From Anniella stebbinsi (Eukaryota; Chordata; Lepidosauria; Squamata; Anniellidae), in the NCBI GenBank assembly GCA_029215795.1, contig JARDYH010000007.1, positions 89,357,263 through 89,421,262 on the forward strand: a stretch of 64,000 bases of DNA, written 5' to 3'. This document shows positions 10,196 through 20,285 of this stretch, in pieces; position 1 is the stretch's first letter; every line of letters begins with the position of its first letter. Both the position numbers and the translations under genes were made by a program. The notes beneath the pieces were generated by a model. It had not been told where the DNA came from. It saw only the letters and a list, made by a program, of their open reading frames with translations, and searched no databases.

Positions 10196-10453
10196 CTAAC
10201 CCAGCCTGTTTGTTCTGCTGTGAGGCGTGGGCTTTTCCTTTCTTCCCTTCTCATCCTCTTTCCTCGGGCATAAAGGGTGTGTGTCTGCTTTGTTGGGCTC
10301 CCATTCATCAGCCTCACCAACTGAGCCAAAGGTGATCACACCCTTTGTTTTCATGCCCGTAAGTCGATCCTGCAACTCATGCTGGATGGGACCTTTAACC
10401 ATGCTGCTTTCCCGGCCCGGATTATGATACACCGCAAGGATGCTCACGTGCAT
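10196..10453 (-). other. Unassigned 85-codon open frame
   Basis: A minus-strand frame from ATG at 10453 to a stop at 10196. It encodes a hydrophilic peptide with a VYHNPGRESSMVKGPIQHEL segment and a lysine/glutamate-rich end. The frame also stays open upstream of the ATG. Composition looks more protein-like than neighbouring chance frames, but no family was recognised and no clear splice context was identified. Confidence 0.25.
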
Positions 10454-10611
10454 TTGCTTTCCATAGGGATGGCCAAATCTGTCAATTTCGGCTACACTCC
10501 ATTCCTGAATTTTCCAACCTTACATTCAGCTCATTTTTTTTTCATTCTTAAGTTGGGTTCATCCCAAGTATTGAGTTTTTTTTTTTAAACAAATGTTCTT
10601 ATATATATTTG

Positions 10612-10935
10612 TATGGCATTTATTTATTTATTACATTTCTTGACTGCTTTTCAGGGCAAAGCTCTCACAAGGTGGCTTACAATAAAATACAAAAAATATT
10701 AAAAGCAATAAAGTATTAAAATATTAAGAATGATAAAACAGCAATTAAAACAATAAAACCAACAATAAAACCAGAAGAAACAGTAGCAGCGGCAATAATA
10801 ATAATAACAGCAATAACAATACTCAACATGCGAAGGCCATGGTGGACCTCTGACGGAAGTTTCTTCCAGAGTTTTGGGGCCACCGCAGAGAAGGCCCTCT
10901 TCTGTGTGGACACCCACCTAATTGCCCTCACAGAT
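10612..10935 (-). mobile_element. L2-type LINE 3' end
   Basis: Reads on the minus strand as the C-terminal pol piece (KRAFSAVAPKLWKKLP) followed by 3' UTR sequence with an AAGGTGGCTTACAATAAAAT-like motif on the plus strand. The A/T-rich trinucleotide stretches are part of the tail. Confidence 0.75.
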
Positions 10936-10964
10936 GGGCAAATGAGAAGGGCCTCTCTTTCTGA

Positions 10965-11225
10965 TGCACAGTTCTCCTAATACATACATTTTTGCCTAAT
11001 GCAACCTCTTTTTGGTTAGTATATTTCCGAATAAAATGCATGTTAAGCATTATTTTCACTAATTTACTCATTTTTGTGTGCATCTCTATCCAATTATGCA
11101 TATTTCTGTAAATGTTCTTTGATTGGAAAACTCTGCTGCAAAATTCACAGAAGTGTGAATTTTGACAGACAACTGAGGTTTGGTTTGCATATCGGTTTGG
11201 AAATAAAAAATCTGGTAAACTGCAT
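10965..11225. repeat. AT-rich degenerate repeat tract
   Basis: Degenerate words such as ATACATTTTTGC, TGCATTTTT and TTTCACTAATTTACTC recur here and at 13205-13530. Unclassified. Confidence 0.4.
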
Positions 11226-11244
11226 TAAAACCAAAAGCACAGAT

Positions 11245-11680
11245 ACAAGATGAGGGATACTTGGCTCAGCAATACTACAAGTGAGAAGGATCTTGGGGTT
11301 GTTGTAGATCACAAGCTGAATATGAGCCAACAGTGTGATGTGGCTGCTGCAAAAGACAAATGCTCATGGGGCTGGATTAATAGTATAGCTTCCAAATCAT
11401 GTGAGGTACTGGTTCCCCTCTATTCGGCACCGGTTAGGCCTCATCTTGAGTACTGTGCCCAGTTCTGGGCACCACACTTCAAGAAGGATGAGGACATGCC
11501 GGAGGGAGTTCAGAAGAGGGCAACACAGATGATCAGTGGTCTGGAAACAAAGCCCTATGAGGAATTGGTCATGTTTAGCCTTGAGAAAAGAAGACTGAGG
11601 GGAGACATGATAGCCCTCTTCAAGGACTTGAAAGGCTGTCACACAGAGGAGGGCCAGGATCTCTTATCGATCATCCTGCA
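11245..11680 (+). mobile_element. CR1 ORF2 C-terminal fragment
   Basis: The plus frame reads through the typical CR1 end: DLGVVVDHKLNMSQQCDV, then PHLEYCAQFWAPHFKKDEDM, then KPYEEL and [21 protein letters not shown]. It is truncated before the 3' UTR, where duplicated segment B begins. Confidence 0.9.
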
Positions 11681-12620
11681 GAAAAACTGAAATGGGCATA
11701 TGTATCTATTCCTAATTAGACAACTATTTTTTCCTTAGGTTCCATATCTTGCAAAAATGCAGGTCCTTCCTGGAGAATGAAGTTAACTCTTTGTGGGACT
11801 GCAGTTAATTTCAAAACAGATTCATATCACAATTCTTTCAGAGGTGACCTACAGAGGATTCTAGAACCCCCTAAGACCTGCATAATACAAAGACTCTTTA
11901 GACAGCCAAGGGGGTACTCTATTTTGGATGCTTTATCCACACAAACAAGGTATGAAGAAAATCAGTTTGTGTTCACTGGGTATGTGATAGCGAGGACATA
12001 ACTTGGATATTTTTGTCAGTTGTGAAGTAGCTACCAGAATAGGAATAAACAATGGGAGAAACTGATGTGTTTGGGGACAACAGGGTACTAAAAGGTAATT
12101 TTGTGGACATTGCTTTAAGTCTTGATGTCAAACCATAGAGCCTGCAAACTCCCTGCAGAATCCCCGTTTCCTTGTCTCACAAGGTGGAACTGGAACTGGG
12201 AAAGTTAAAGGAACAAGGGCATAAGTTAGGAAAGTACTGGGGCTGCCTTACGATGTTCAACAATAGTCCCAGTCATCAATAAAAACAGGGAGGTATACAT
12301 CTGTGTAACTCTGATAAAGGTTAATGAAGGTATAGAAGGTGGGAGGGGGAAGCACCTCATGAAGGAAGCACATGAGAACTTTCTCCCTGACATGACAGCA
12401 GCCAGTGTATTTGGATGCCTCAAGCAGTTCCTGGCAAAGAATTTTTACACACCAGAATCCTAAATTGACTATATCAATCACTCCCTTTGGAAAATTCTGT
12501 TTCCAAAGTTTCCCATCTGGGATGGCAAGTACTTCCTAAATTTTTCAAAGGAAGGTAGCAGGAATCCTCAGAGTCAGAAAAGGCAAAATGGTTTTCATGG
12601 ATGCAGCTTAATGCACGGCT
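11681..12620 (+). repeat. Duplicated segment, copy B
   Basis: Contiguous counterpart of 4225-5010 plus 6305-6475. It sits between two CR1 fragments (11245-11680 and 12621-13203). The right CR1 repeats part of the sequence of the left one, so this interval is either an insertion with rearrangement or two separate CR1 copies. Confidence 0.8.
11739..11979 (+). other. Candidate exon B (241 bp), unidentified protein
   Basis: Same acceptor (TTTTTTCCTTAG), same donor (GG|GTATGTGA) and same length as 4282-4522, with the frame intact. Substitutions relative to A include GDLQ for GDVH and QPRGYSI for QPGGYSV. Both copies keep LEPPKTCIIQRLFRQP and TQTRYEENQFVFTG. With 7.4 kb between them in the same orientation, they could be tandemly duplicated exons of one gene or parallel copies of a repeat. 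Confidence 0.45.
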
Positions 12621-13203
12621 AGATTAATAGTATAGCTTCCAAATAGCGTGAGGTACTGGTTCCCCTCTATATGGCACTGGTTAGGCCTCATCTTGAGTAC
12701 TGTGTCCAGTTCTGGGCACCACACTTTCAGAAGGATGCAGATAATCTGGAGGGGGTTCAGAGGAGGACAACGAGGATGATCAGGGGTCTGGAAACAAAAC
12801 CCTATGAGGAGAAACTGAAAAAACTGGGCATGTTTAGCCTGGAGAAGAGAAGGCTGTTGGGAGACATAATAGCAGTCTTCAAGGACTTGAAAGGTTGTAA
12901 CACAGAGGAGGGCCAGGATCTCTTCTCGATCATCCCAGAGTGCAGGACATGGAATAATGAGCTCAAATTATAGGAAGCTAGATTCCGCCTGGACATCAGG
13001 AAAAACCTCCTGACTGTTGGGGAGTGGTATGGTCATGGGATCAATTACCTCGGAAAGTAGTGGACTCTCCCACATGAAAGGCAATCAAGAGGCACCTGGA
13101 TAGTCATCTGTCAGGCATGCTTTAAGGTGGATCCCTTCATTGAGCAGGGAGTTGGACTTGATCAACTTGTAGGCACCTTCCAACTCTTCTATGATTCTAT
13201 GAG
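12621..13203 (+). mobile_element. CR1 3' end with ORF2 C-terminus
   Basis: Reads [36 protein letters not shown] and [13 protein letters not shown] on the plus strand. It continues through the CR1 3' part (GAGCAGGGAGTTGGACTTGA) to a TTCTATGATTCTATGAG tail. Confidence 0.92.
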
Positions 13204-13530
13204 GATGTGAACTACAGAATTTGCCTCCATCCCTCCTTTTCTAATGTCCCTGCAGCCTTGTATATTAAATGTTGCTTTTAAAGCATTTTTTCATAATGCA
13301 TACATTGTTGTATGCATTTTGCCCAGTACATACATTTTTGCAAGCAATTTTCTTATAGCGTGCATTTTTTTCATTATTTCCCCCTAATATATACATTTTC
13401 AAAGCATGTTTTCATTGGAGAACACAATTACAAAGTTCAGAGAAATGTAAATTTCAAAGGAGAACTGAGTGTCTGTTCTCATAGTGGGGGGTCAAAAGTG
13501 TTAAATTTGGTTGACATTCCCATGTGAATT
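13204..13530. repeat. AT-rich degenerate repeat tract
   Basis: Repeats of ATACATTTTTGCAAGCA and CCCCTAATATATACATTTTC style at irregular 35-50 bp spacing, ending near a GGTTGACATTCCCATG motif that looks like a decayed hAT-type end. No gene. Confidence 0.4.
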
Positions 13531-13915
13531 GAACAAAGTTCTTTCCATTCATACCATAAAATCAAAACATTCGGCCATAGCTTGTCTTTCAGCTGCAGTG
13601 TTCCTCAGCTCTGTAACTATTTATTCATTTACCACATGTATATGTTACCCAATAACAATGTTCTTTGGCAGTTTATGTTTAGACCCGAAAAGTCCTGCAA
13701 CTCCCAGCATCCTGGCATCTTTTCTGTCCAAACAGGAATGAATAATTGTTTGCCTCTGACCACATCTTTGTGCAATTTGTGCAAATGGCCACTTTTAATG
13801 TTGCTCAAGGATCTGTAACCTGTGGTGACTTTATACTTCTGCAGCCAAGCTCTCCTAGTGTGTGGCTTTATGGAGTACAGTAGCAACTGAAGACCACTTA
13901 ATCTGGTACACCCTG
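13531..13915. other. Unassigned DNA
   Basis: No gene or repeat family recognised. Confidence 0.35.
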
Positions 13916-14092
13916 TCCCAGAGTGTGAAAGGCGATGGAACCAATTCTCTAGGGAGGTGGTGGGCTCTCCCACATTAGAGGCCTTCAAGAGGCAGCTGGA
14001 CAATCACCTTTAAGGTAAATTCCTGCATTGAGCAGGGGGTTGGACTTGATAGCCTTATAGGCCCCTTCCAACCCTACTATTCTAAGATTTTA
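13916..14092 (+). mobile_element. CR1 3' end fragment
   Basis: TGGAACCAATTCTCTAGGGAGG, GAGGCAGCTGGACAATCACC, GAGCAGGGGGTTGGACTTGA and a CTATTCTAAGATTTTATG tail, on the plus strand. Confidence 0.88.
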
Positions 14093-14194
14093 TGGGTTTT
14101 TTAAAAAAATAAATACAGTAATTGGCAAATAGGGATACATATATATTCTTTAATTTCTAGCAAGCTTTCTGAAGGTGGAAGCTGAAACCTTTGA

Positions 14195-14290
14195 TATGTA
14201 TTGATTGATTACATGTTGATACCATCCAATAGCTGAAGCTGTCTGGGTGGTTCACAAAAAGTGATTGTGAACAGCCTGGAGAAATAGAGA
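14195..14290 (-). mobile_element. L2-type LINE 3' UTR scrap
   Basis: The CCAATAGCTGAAGCTGTCTGG and GGTTCACAAAAA motifs match the longer tails at 19150-19645 and 21355-21845. Confidence 0.6.
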
Positions 14291-14547
14291 TAAAACAAGG
14301 TATTTGATCCCCATTTTGCCAATTGCTTTATTAAAAATATGGATCTCGTCAGTTTGAAGTTTGCCTGGTGCCACTTCCAGGTTTTGGAGGCTCCTGGGCA
14401 AGACACATCCTCTGTTGTCCCCTTCCTCCCATGCGTCTGCCTTCTCACTACCACTGCTTCCAACTGCCATGGCTCTTTCTCAGCATTGCTGCCATTTATT
14501 TGCTCAACAGGCGGAGAGTCAATAAGCACGAAGGTGATGGCTGAATA

Positions 14548-15096
14548 GGAGCCAACAGTGTGATGTGGCTGCAAAAAAAGCAAATGCTACTTTGGGCTAC
14601 ATGAATAGAAGGATAGCTTCCAAATCGCACGAGGTACTGGTTCCCCTCTATTCGGCACTGGTTTGACCCCATCTTGAGTATTGCGGTCTGGAAACAAAGC
14701 CCTATGAGGAGAGACTGAAAGAACTGGGCATGTTTAGCCTGGAGAAGATTGAGGGGAGACATGATAGCACTCTTCAAAGACTTTAAAGGTTGTCACACAG
14801 AGGAGGGCCAGGATCTCTTCTCGATCAACCCAGAGTGCAGGATACGGAATAATGGGCTCAATTTACAGGAAGCCAGATTCCGGCTGGACATCAGGAAAAA
14901 ATTCCTGACTGTTAGAGCAATATAACAATGGAACCAATTACCTAGAGAGGCTGTGAGCTCTCCCACACTAGAGACCTTCTCTTGAAGGGACAACTATTTG
15001 TCAGGGATGCTTTAAGGTAGATTCCTGCATTGAGCAGGGGGTTGGACTCGATGGCCATATAGGGCCCTTCCAACTCTACTATTCTATGAGTCTATG
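14548..15096 (+). mobile_element. CR1 3' end with internal deletion
   Basis: Starts at CCAACAGTGTGATGTGGCTGC and reads CR1 ORF2 pieces in shifting frames. A deletion joins TTGAGTATTG to CGGTCTGGAAACAAAGCCC. It ends with CTATTCTATGAGTCTATG. Confidence 0.88.
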
Positions 15097-15771
15097 ATCT
15101 CCTCCTCCGCCTCTGTCTGGACTAGAGCAAGAGGCAGGTCGAGGAACAACTCAAGGGGGCTCTTTTCAGTGGGCCCTGGCAGAAGTGTGGGCCCTTGGCA
15201 GAAGCCCAACTATGCCTACCCTTGGTGCTGGCTGTGAATTTGCCCTAGAACCTCCTCTTGCTCTTGAATATGAGGGATGTGAATCTCTTTTTCTTTTAAC
15301 CTTGGCTTTGACCTCCAAGACATTTTCCGTTGTAGACCGAGAAGCTCTCTCTTGCCCCAAAGCAACCCTGCATCTATTTTCTGCAATCCTAATTGCACTG
15401 TTCAGTGGTTTTTATCAGCAAGCCCTGTCTTGCTTACACTGGGTGGAGGTCATGCCAGCCTTGCTTGTCCATATATAGATCCAGTAAATGATTGGGGCAC
15501 AGGAAGTCACATTTACGGGGAGAAAAAATCACCAGCACACTGATTAACCGAAGGCTAGATGGTCCTCTGGAAGACACAGCTGCACAAACAGCATTATCCA
15601 AACCACAGTTACATAAAGCTCATGCTTATGAAAATCCCCTCCTGATTTCACAATGTAACCTAAAAACCCGGGCTGTGTTTATGCTACACTAAGAAATAAA
15701 CTAAAATTCTGTGTAAGCTGAGCAACTTGGAGTAGTTTCTTTTATTTTTTGCACGATCTATTCCAGCATTC
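15097..15771. other. Unassigned DNA
   Basis: A 97-codon plus frame (15185-15478) and overlapping minus frames are open but mutually overlapping and unrecognised. No repeat family seen. Confidence 0.35.
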
Positions 15772-15892
15772 CTACCTAGTGCCCTGTAGATGTTTTGGAT
15801 TCCAACTCCAATCAGCCCCAGCCAGCATGGTCAATGGTTAGGAACGCTGGGGGTTGTAGTCCAAAACAACCAGGTTGGAGAAGGTGATTGGC
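15772..15892. mobile_element. Foldback element, TTGTAGTCCAA family
   Basis: Left arm TTTTGGATTCCAACTCCAATC and right arm GGGTTGTAGTCCAAAACAACC are inverted around CAGCCAGCATGGTCAATGG. The family recurs at 20168-20285 and 63240-63345, with pieces at 54555-54625 and 61325-61395. Confidence 0.75.
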
Positions 15893-16220
15893 GATCTGCA
15901 GAAGTTAGGAAAATAACACATATTGGCATCCTTTCTTGTATTTTGCACGTTTACAATTTTTCAAATATCAATTCTGCATTTTTTTAAACACACTATTTTG
16001 TATTAAATTTTATTTGACCATGGGGTGGGGGCTAGGACAATGGTGAACACCGAACCTCAGCTTTTCCCTGTTCTGAAATCTAATTCAGTTATCCCATTAA
16101 TATTTCACTAGCCTTGCAATACTTTCCCTCAGTACAAGCCTATGGCAAAAACATGGGGGAGGTTGAGTGGGGACCTAACTCCCCCTCCCTCCCTCCCTGT
16201 CCCTCCCCCCACTCACGTTC
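15893..16220. other. Unassigned AT-rich DNA passing into C-rich DNA
   Basis: No gene. A CCCTCCCTCCCTCCC-like tract at about 16182-16212 leads into the palindromic array. Confidence 0.4.
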
Positions 16221-16419
16221 CTTACCTGCCGGGGCGCCCGCTTCCATCCGCTTCTGTCCGCTGTTCCAATCTACTGAGAAACAGGCTTCGCGGCCTAGTT
16301 CTCAGTAGAGCGCCAGGTGATCCCTGGCACTCTACTGAGAACTAGGCCATGAAGCCTGTTTCTCAGTAGATTTAAACTGTGGACGGCAGCAGACGGCAGC
16401 GGGCGCCCTGGCAGGTAAG
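16221..16419. repeat. Palindrome P1 of a three-unit array
   Basis: A 199-bp palindrome. The outer arms run from CTTACCTGCCGGGGCGCCCG to its mirror GGGCGCCCTGGCAGGTAAG. The inner hairpin at 16270-16370 has ~48-bp arms (TCTACTGAGAAACAGGCTTC mirrored by GAAGCCTGTTTCTCAGTAGA) around a short TGAT centre. Both tips carry a donor-like CAGGTAAG when read outward. Confidence 0.9.
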
Positions 16420-16451
16420 TGGAGCCCTGTCCCTCCCCCCCCACTCGCACT

Positions 16452-16532
16452 CTTTACCTGCCGCCATCCCACGCTGCCTGTTTATCAGTAGTACAGAAGC
16501 AGCGGATGGCAGCGCGAGACAACGGCAGGTAA
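16452..16532. repeat. Palindrome P2 (collapsed unit)
   Basis: An 81-bp unit beginning TTTACCTGCCGCC and ending GGCAGGTAAT with shorter imperfect arms. It shares the GTTTATCAGTAGTAC-like core words with P1 and P3. It looks like an internally deleted version of the same element. Confidence 0.75.
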
Positions 16533-16567
16533 TGGGGGACCTCCACCTCCCTCCTCCACTCGCACTC

Positions 16568-16789
16568 CTTACCTGCTGCCTCCTTGCTGCCATCTACTGC
16601 CGCCCGCTGCTTCAGTACTACTGAGAAACAGGCCTTGAGGTCTGTTCCACCGTAGACCAAGGGCGCACCAAGTGATGATGTCACCCGACGCGCCATCACT
16701 CTATTGTGGAACAGGCTGCAACGCCTTTTTTTACAGTAGTACGGAAGCAGCGGGCAGCAGTGGATGGCAACGAGGAGGCAGCAGGTAAG
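16568..16789. repeat. Palindrome P3 of the array
   Basis: A 222-bp palindrome. CTTACCTGCTGCCTCCTTGC at the left is mirrored by GAGGAGGCAGCAGGTAAG at the right, and CGCCCGCTGCTTCAGTACTACTG is mirrored by CAGTAGTACGGAAGCAGCGGG. The interior keeps paired GAAACAGGCC/GGAACAGGC blocks homologous to P1. Confidence 0.9.
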
Positions 16790-16807
16790 GTCCGAGGTCC
16801 AATCCTC

Positions 16808-16950
16808 TGATCTTTTCCGATCCAGATCAGGTCCTTTCAGATCGGATTGGATTAGATCGGATGATCCAGCTGCAAGGGATCAGAAACAGATAATTGTATC
16901 TGATTTCGCCCAGATCAGGTCCGGATCGTGGATCGGAACCGATCTGCTGC
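16808..16950. other. GATC-dense stretch
   Basis: Eleven GATC tetranucleotides in about 145 bp, often as AGATCGG or AGATCAGG, against well under one expected by chance. Possibly a decayed short tandem repeat or a DNA-transposon end (it finishes CTGCTGCACACCCTT, hAT-end-like). Function unknown. Confidence 0.7.
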
Positions 16951-16954
16951 ACAC

Positions 16955-17263
16955 CCTTAAAAAGAAGGACAGGGCTCCTGTATCTTTAACAGTTGTAGAG
17001 AAAAGGGGGTTTCCGCAGGTGTCAGTTGTATGCATGCAGCACCTGGTGAAATTCCCTCTTCTTCACAACAGTTAAAGGTGCAGGAGCCCTACCCTCTGTT
17101 GTATTCGGTCACATAGTATAGCTCCTGCAGCTTTAACTGTTGTGTTGAAGAGGGCATTTCAACAGGTGCTGCATGCATACAAATGACACCTGCTGAAATT
17201 CCCTTTTCTATTCAACTGTTAAAGATACAGGAACCCTGTCCTCCCTTCCATATGGTCAGCCTA
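16955..17263. mobile_element. hAT-like foldback MITE, copy 5 (left end lost)
   Basis: The left part begins AAAAAGAAGGACAGGGCTCC without the TAGGGTGACC end, while the right end GGTCAGCCTA is present. Arms and central region match the family. The variant has a TGCATGCAGCACCTGG loop shared with copy 8. Confidence 0.9.
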
Positions 17264-17735
17264 TCTAATCCTCCTTTAAAGCTGTCCAAGCCAGTGGCCA
17301 CATCCAATTGCAGCTGATTCCAGAAATTAATGACACATTATATGAAGGAATAATCTTTTGTTTATCTTTACCGAACCTCCTACCAATCAATTCCAATGGA
17401 TGACCCAGGGTTCTAGTATTATGAGAGAGGTGGAGTGTGTGTGTGTGTGTGGGGGGGAACCTCTCCCTATCCACATTCTTCACCCCATGCATCATTTTAT
17501 AAACCTCCACCACATTCTCCTTGAGTCATCTTCTTTCTGGACTAAAAAACAAACAAACATCCAACCCTGAATGCTTCAGCGTTTCCTCCGGATCATTGTG
17601 GTTGGGCCTTCCCTGCAGATTTTCCAGCTTCACCCTGTCCTGATTGAGATGTGGCGCCCAGAACTGTGCATTATATTCCAATTGTGGCTGCGCTAGAGAT
17701 TGGCATGAAAGGATGGATCTTGGCATCCTTAATTT
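17264..17735 (-). mobile_element. CR1/L3-type LINE fragment
   Basis: The minus frames contain VEVYKMMHGV, LGHPLELIGRRF and QLEYNAQFWAPHLNQD, characteristic of CR1-clade ORF2. A (GT)n run at about 17434-17450 interrupts it. Confidence 0.8.
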
Positions 17736-17755
17736 CTAGCCGCTTGCCTAATAAT

Positions 17756-17763
17756 GGGGGGGG

Positions 17764-17797
<34 letters not shown>
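17756..17797. repeat. G run followed by (GA)n
   Basis: Homopurine tract: about ten G then about fifteen GA units. Confidence 0.9.
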
Positions 17798-17799
<2 letters not shown>

Positions 17800-18431
17800 T
17801 CTGCTACAGTGGCTTTTGTTGCTCCAAACACCATCTTATGGAACTTCGCCAGGACTGCCAAACTGCTCCACCCTTTTCTTCCCAGAGACGAGAGCCCAAC
17901 ACATGTTGGAACAGATGCAGGTCAGGAGAGGGGAGAGCTCCTCGGAGCTCCTTGCATCTTTCCAGGGTGTTGTTTATCTTGCCCCATAGTTAAAAGACAG
18001 AGCTGCCTTGCAAACAAGCCCAGTCAAGAGGCCCACGTCGCTCGCATGGGATTCCTTTTTACGCCAAGCATCTCTGGAGTCCTTAGAAAAGTGGTTTGTT
18101 TTTCTCCTCCACCACAGCCCTGAAATGCCTCCACTTTTGTATTTGGAGGAGTTCCCTCATCTCTTCCGTCTGGGCTGGAAGGGTGGGATTTTCACCCTTT
18201 CCTTGCAGGGGGAAAAAGGAAGAGAGTTGAGGTGAAATGATCCGTCCTTTTCTTACGGTGAACTCCCCACCCTGTTTCGTCTCTTTGTGCATAATGAACA
18301 TATGGGAGGCAGCATCAGAGGATGCGGAAATGGAAAATCCATCGGATGGCTTTAAAACAACAACAACAGGGGTGGATTTGGTTGGATCGAACCCCACTCT
18401 TTCTATTTTATGTTTATATTTTTTGAAAACT
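17798..18431. other. Unassigned unique-looking DNA
   Basis: Several overlapping open frames on both strands but no recognisable domain or repeat family. Confidence 0.35.
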
Positions 18432-18935
18432 AGGGCCCTTTCCACACCAGGCAAAACGCCTGGGATGGCCCCCGGCTGCTCCCTGTGAGTCCAAATGATG
18501 CACAGGGAGTCCCCGGGGTGGGATGAGGGTGGGCACGTAATTTTTCTGTGTTAAGAGAAACCAGAAAAATCCTGATTCTTCCATGGTCCCAGGAACTTCC
18601 CAGCACTGCAGAAGAATGTGCCCGCCCATCCCAGGCATAGCTGCGCTTACTTGCAAGTAAGCACAGCTGCAAACTGGGCACGGAGCCGTACTGCACAGCT
18701 CTGTGCCCAGCAGGGGAGGTGGTGACACCAGTTTTGCCACCCTCAGGAGGGCAGGGAGGGGGAGGGGGAGGGCCCCCCCACATGCACATGTTTTTTTAAA
18801 AAAAGGACTCACCATTTTCAGAGGAGTGCTTGTGTGCTCTTCTCTGGAAAAAAAATGGCGGACGTGCCGTGCGATGACCTGAGAGGATCCCTCGCCCTGA
18901 GCCCTCTACACCCCTCCAGTGTAGAAAGGGCCTAG
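18432..18935. mobile_element. Foldback-ended element, AGGGCCCTTTCCACACC family
   Basis: Left end AGGGCCCTTTCCACACC is mirrored by AGTGTAGAAAGGGCCT at the right. Internal blocks GCTGCGCTTACTTGCAAGTAAGC are palindromic. A related element with the same CATATCCACACC / GGTGTAGATGAGCCC ends is at 28965-29432. No clean target duplication seen. Confidence 0.6.
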
Positions 18936-19149
18936 GAAATAGTAATAAAGAAGAGAGAGACTCTTCTGAGTATGTACAGGCTCAAGTATAATCCCCCTTC
19001 CCTCTGAGTTAGGGATGTACATCTCATCAAAACTTGAGATTACCAAAGTTTTCTAAATTTCATCTTGAAGCTTGTTCTGACTTGAAGCTGTATGAGATTG
19101 TGAGCTTCTTCCCCACTTTCTCAGGAAAATCCATGCATATTTTTATCAG
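18936..19149. other. Unassigned DNA with a hAT-end-like motif
   Basis: TAGGGATGTACATCTC at about 19012 resembles the outer end of a hAT-type element; no partner was confirmed. Confidence 0.35.
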
Positions 19150-19645
19150 TTGATTGATTGCATTTCTGTGCCTTACAATAGCTGAATCTCTCTGGGCAGT
19201 TCACAAAAATCAAAACCATAAAGCAGAATTTAAAGCCTAAAACTTAAACTACAATGTAAAAACACAATATAAAAGTTCAACTAGAACAAAACCAAGCAAC
19301 AATACAGAGATTTAAACTACAGGTTCAAAATACAGATTTAAAACAGGAAAGTTAAAAGACTAAGATGGTAAAATGTTAAATAGTAAGAAAATAAAAAGGT
19401 CTTCACTTGGCATCTAAAAGAGTATAACGTAGGTGCCAGGCAGATCTCTCTTGGGAGCTCATTCCACAGCTGGGGTGCCACAGCAGAAAAGACCCTCCTC
19501 CTGGTAGCCAAGTGCCTCACTTTCTTTGGCAGGGGCTCACGGAGAAGGACCCCTGAATATGACCTTATGATTGGGCAGGTATATATGGGAGGAGGTGATT
19601 CTTCAGATAACCTGGCTCCAAGCCATTTAGGGCTTTAAATGTTTT
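19150..19645 (-). mobile_element. L2-type LINE 3' end
   Basis: The minus frame LATRRRVFSAVAPQLWNELPREI is followed by 3' UTR with CAATAGCTGAATCTCTCTGG and GCAGTTCACAAAAAT. Nearly the same unit recurs at 21355-21845. Confidence 0.82.
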
Positions 19646-20167
19646 ATTATTTTATTTTCATGTGTGGTTTTCCAAACATATGCATCAGTCATGAACATTT
19701 TTGAAATGTACGTATTCTTCTTCCATTTTATTAATGTTTATTTGTGTGCATTTTTCAAAAATATTTTTTCCATGTGCATTGTTCAAATGCATCCATACTG
19801 TCAAAGACTTTAGGTTTTTTTTTTTTTTTTTGGTTCATGAATCATACATATCATACGTTATTGCAATAAACAGTTTAGTGCCAATTCATTTGAAAACCTA
19901 ATATCATAACCCAAGCAAACATTTCAATCATACTAACAATATCCATCATTCAATATCAATTGACCTCATGTCTCAATAATACATAAGCCAGAGTCAAACA
20001 TGCCAAAAACTTTCCAATGCCTTCAGTTATTAATAGCAACCATTCCTCTCAAAAGTGCCAAGTGTAGGAAATAGAAAACACATTTCTTACAGCCAGCAGA
20101 AGATGACCACACACATGCCTTATTCGACTCCTTCTGGTACAGTTCTTAAAGCAGCCTCCCGCAATCT
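19646..20167. other. AT-rich DNA with poly-T
   Basis: Degenerate AT-rich repeat words, then a T homopolymer at about 19815-19831. No gene. Confidence 0.4.
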
Positions 20168-20285
20168 GGTGCCTTCCAGTTGTGGTTGAACTACAACTTA
20201 CATCATCCCCAGCCAGTATGAGGCATTGTTGTAGTCCAATACAACTGGAGGGCACCGGGCATGCGGAGTTGTTTTATACTCTCCA
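20168..20285. mobile_element. Foldback element, TTGTAGTCCAA family
   Basis: AATCTGGTGCCTTCCAGTTG is mirrored by ACAACTGGAGGGCACCGGG around CCCCAGCCAGTATGAGGC. Confidence 0.75.

Noticed and set aside
4225..12620. The duplicated segments as a pair of LTRs of one retrotransposon
   Set aside because: Copy B includes the part that in copy A lies beyond the interval, so the two are parallel copies of the same internal sequence rather than flanking repeats; no TG...CA ends or short target duplication found.
16221..16789. CpG island promoter
   Set aside because: GC-rich, but the structure is fully explained by palindromic repeat arms and no gene starts nearby.
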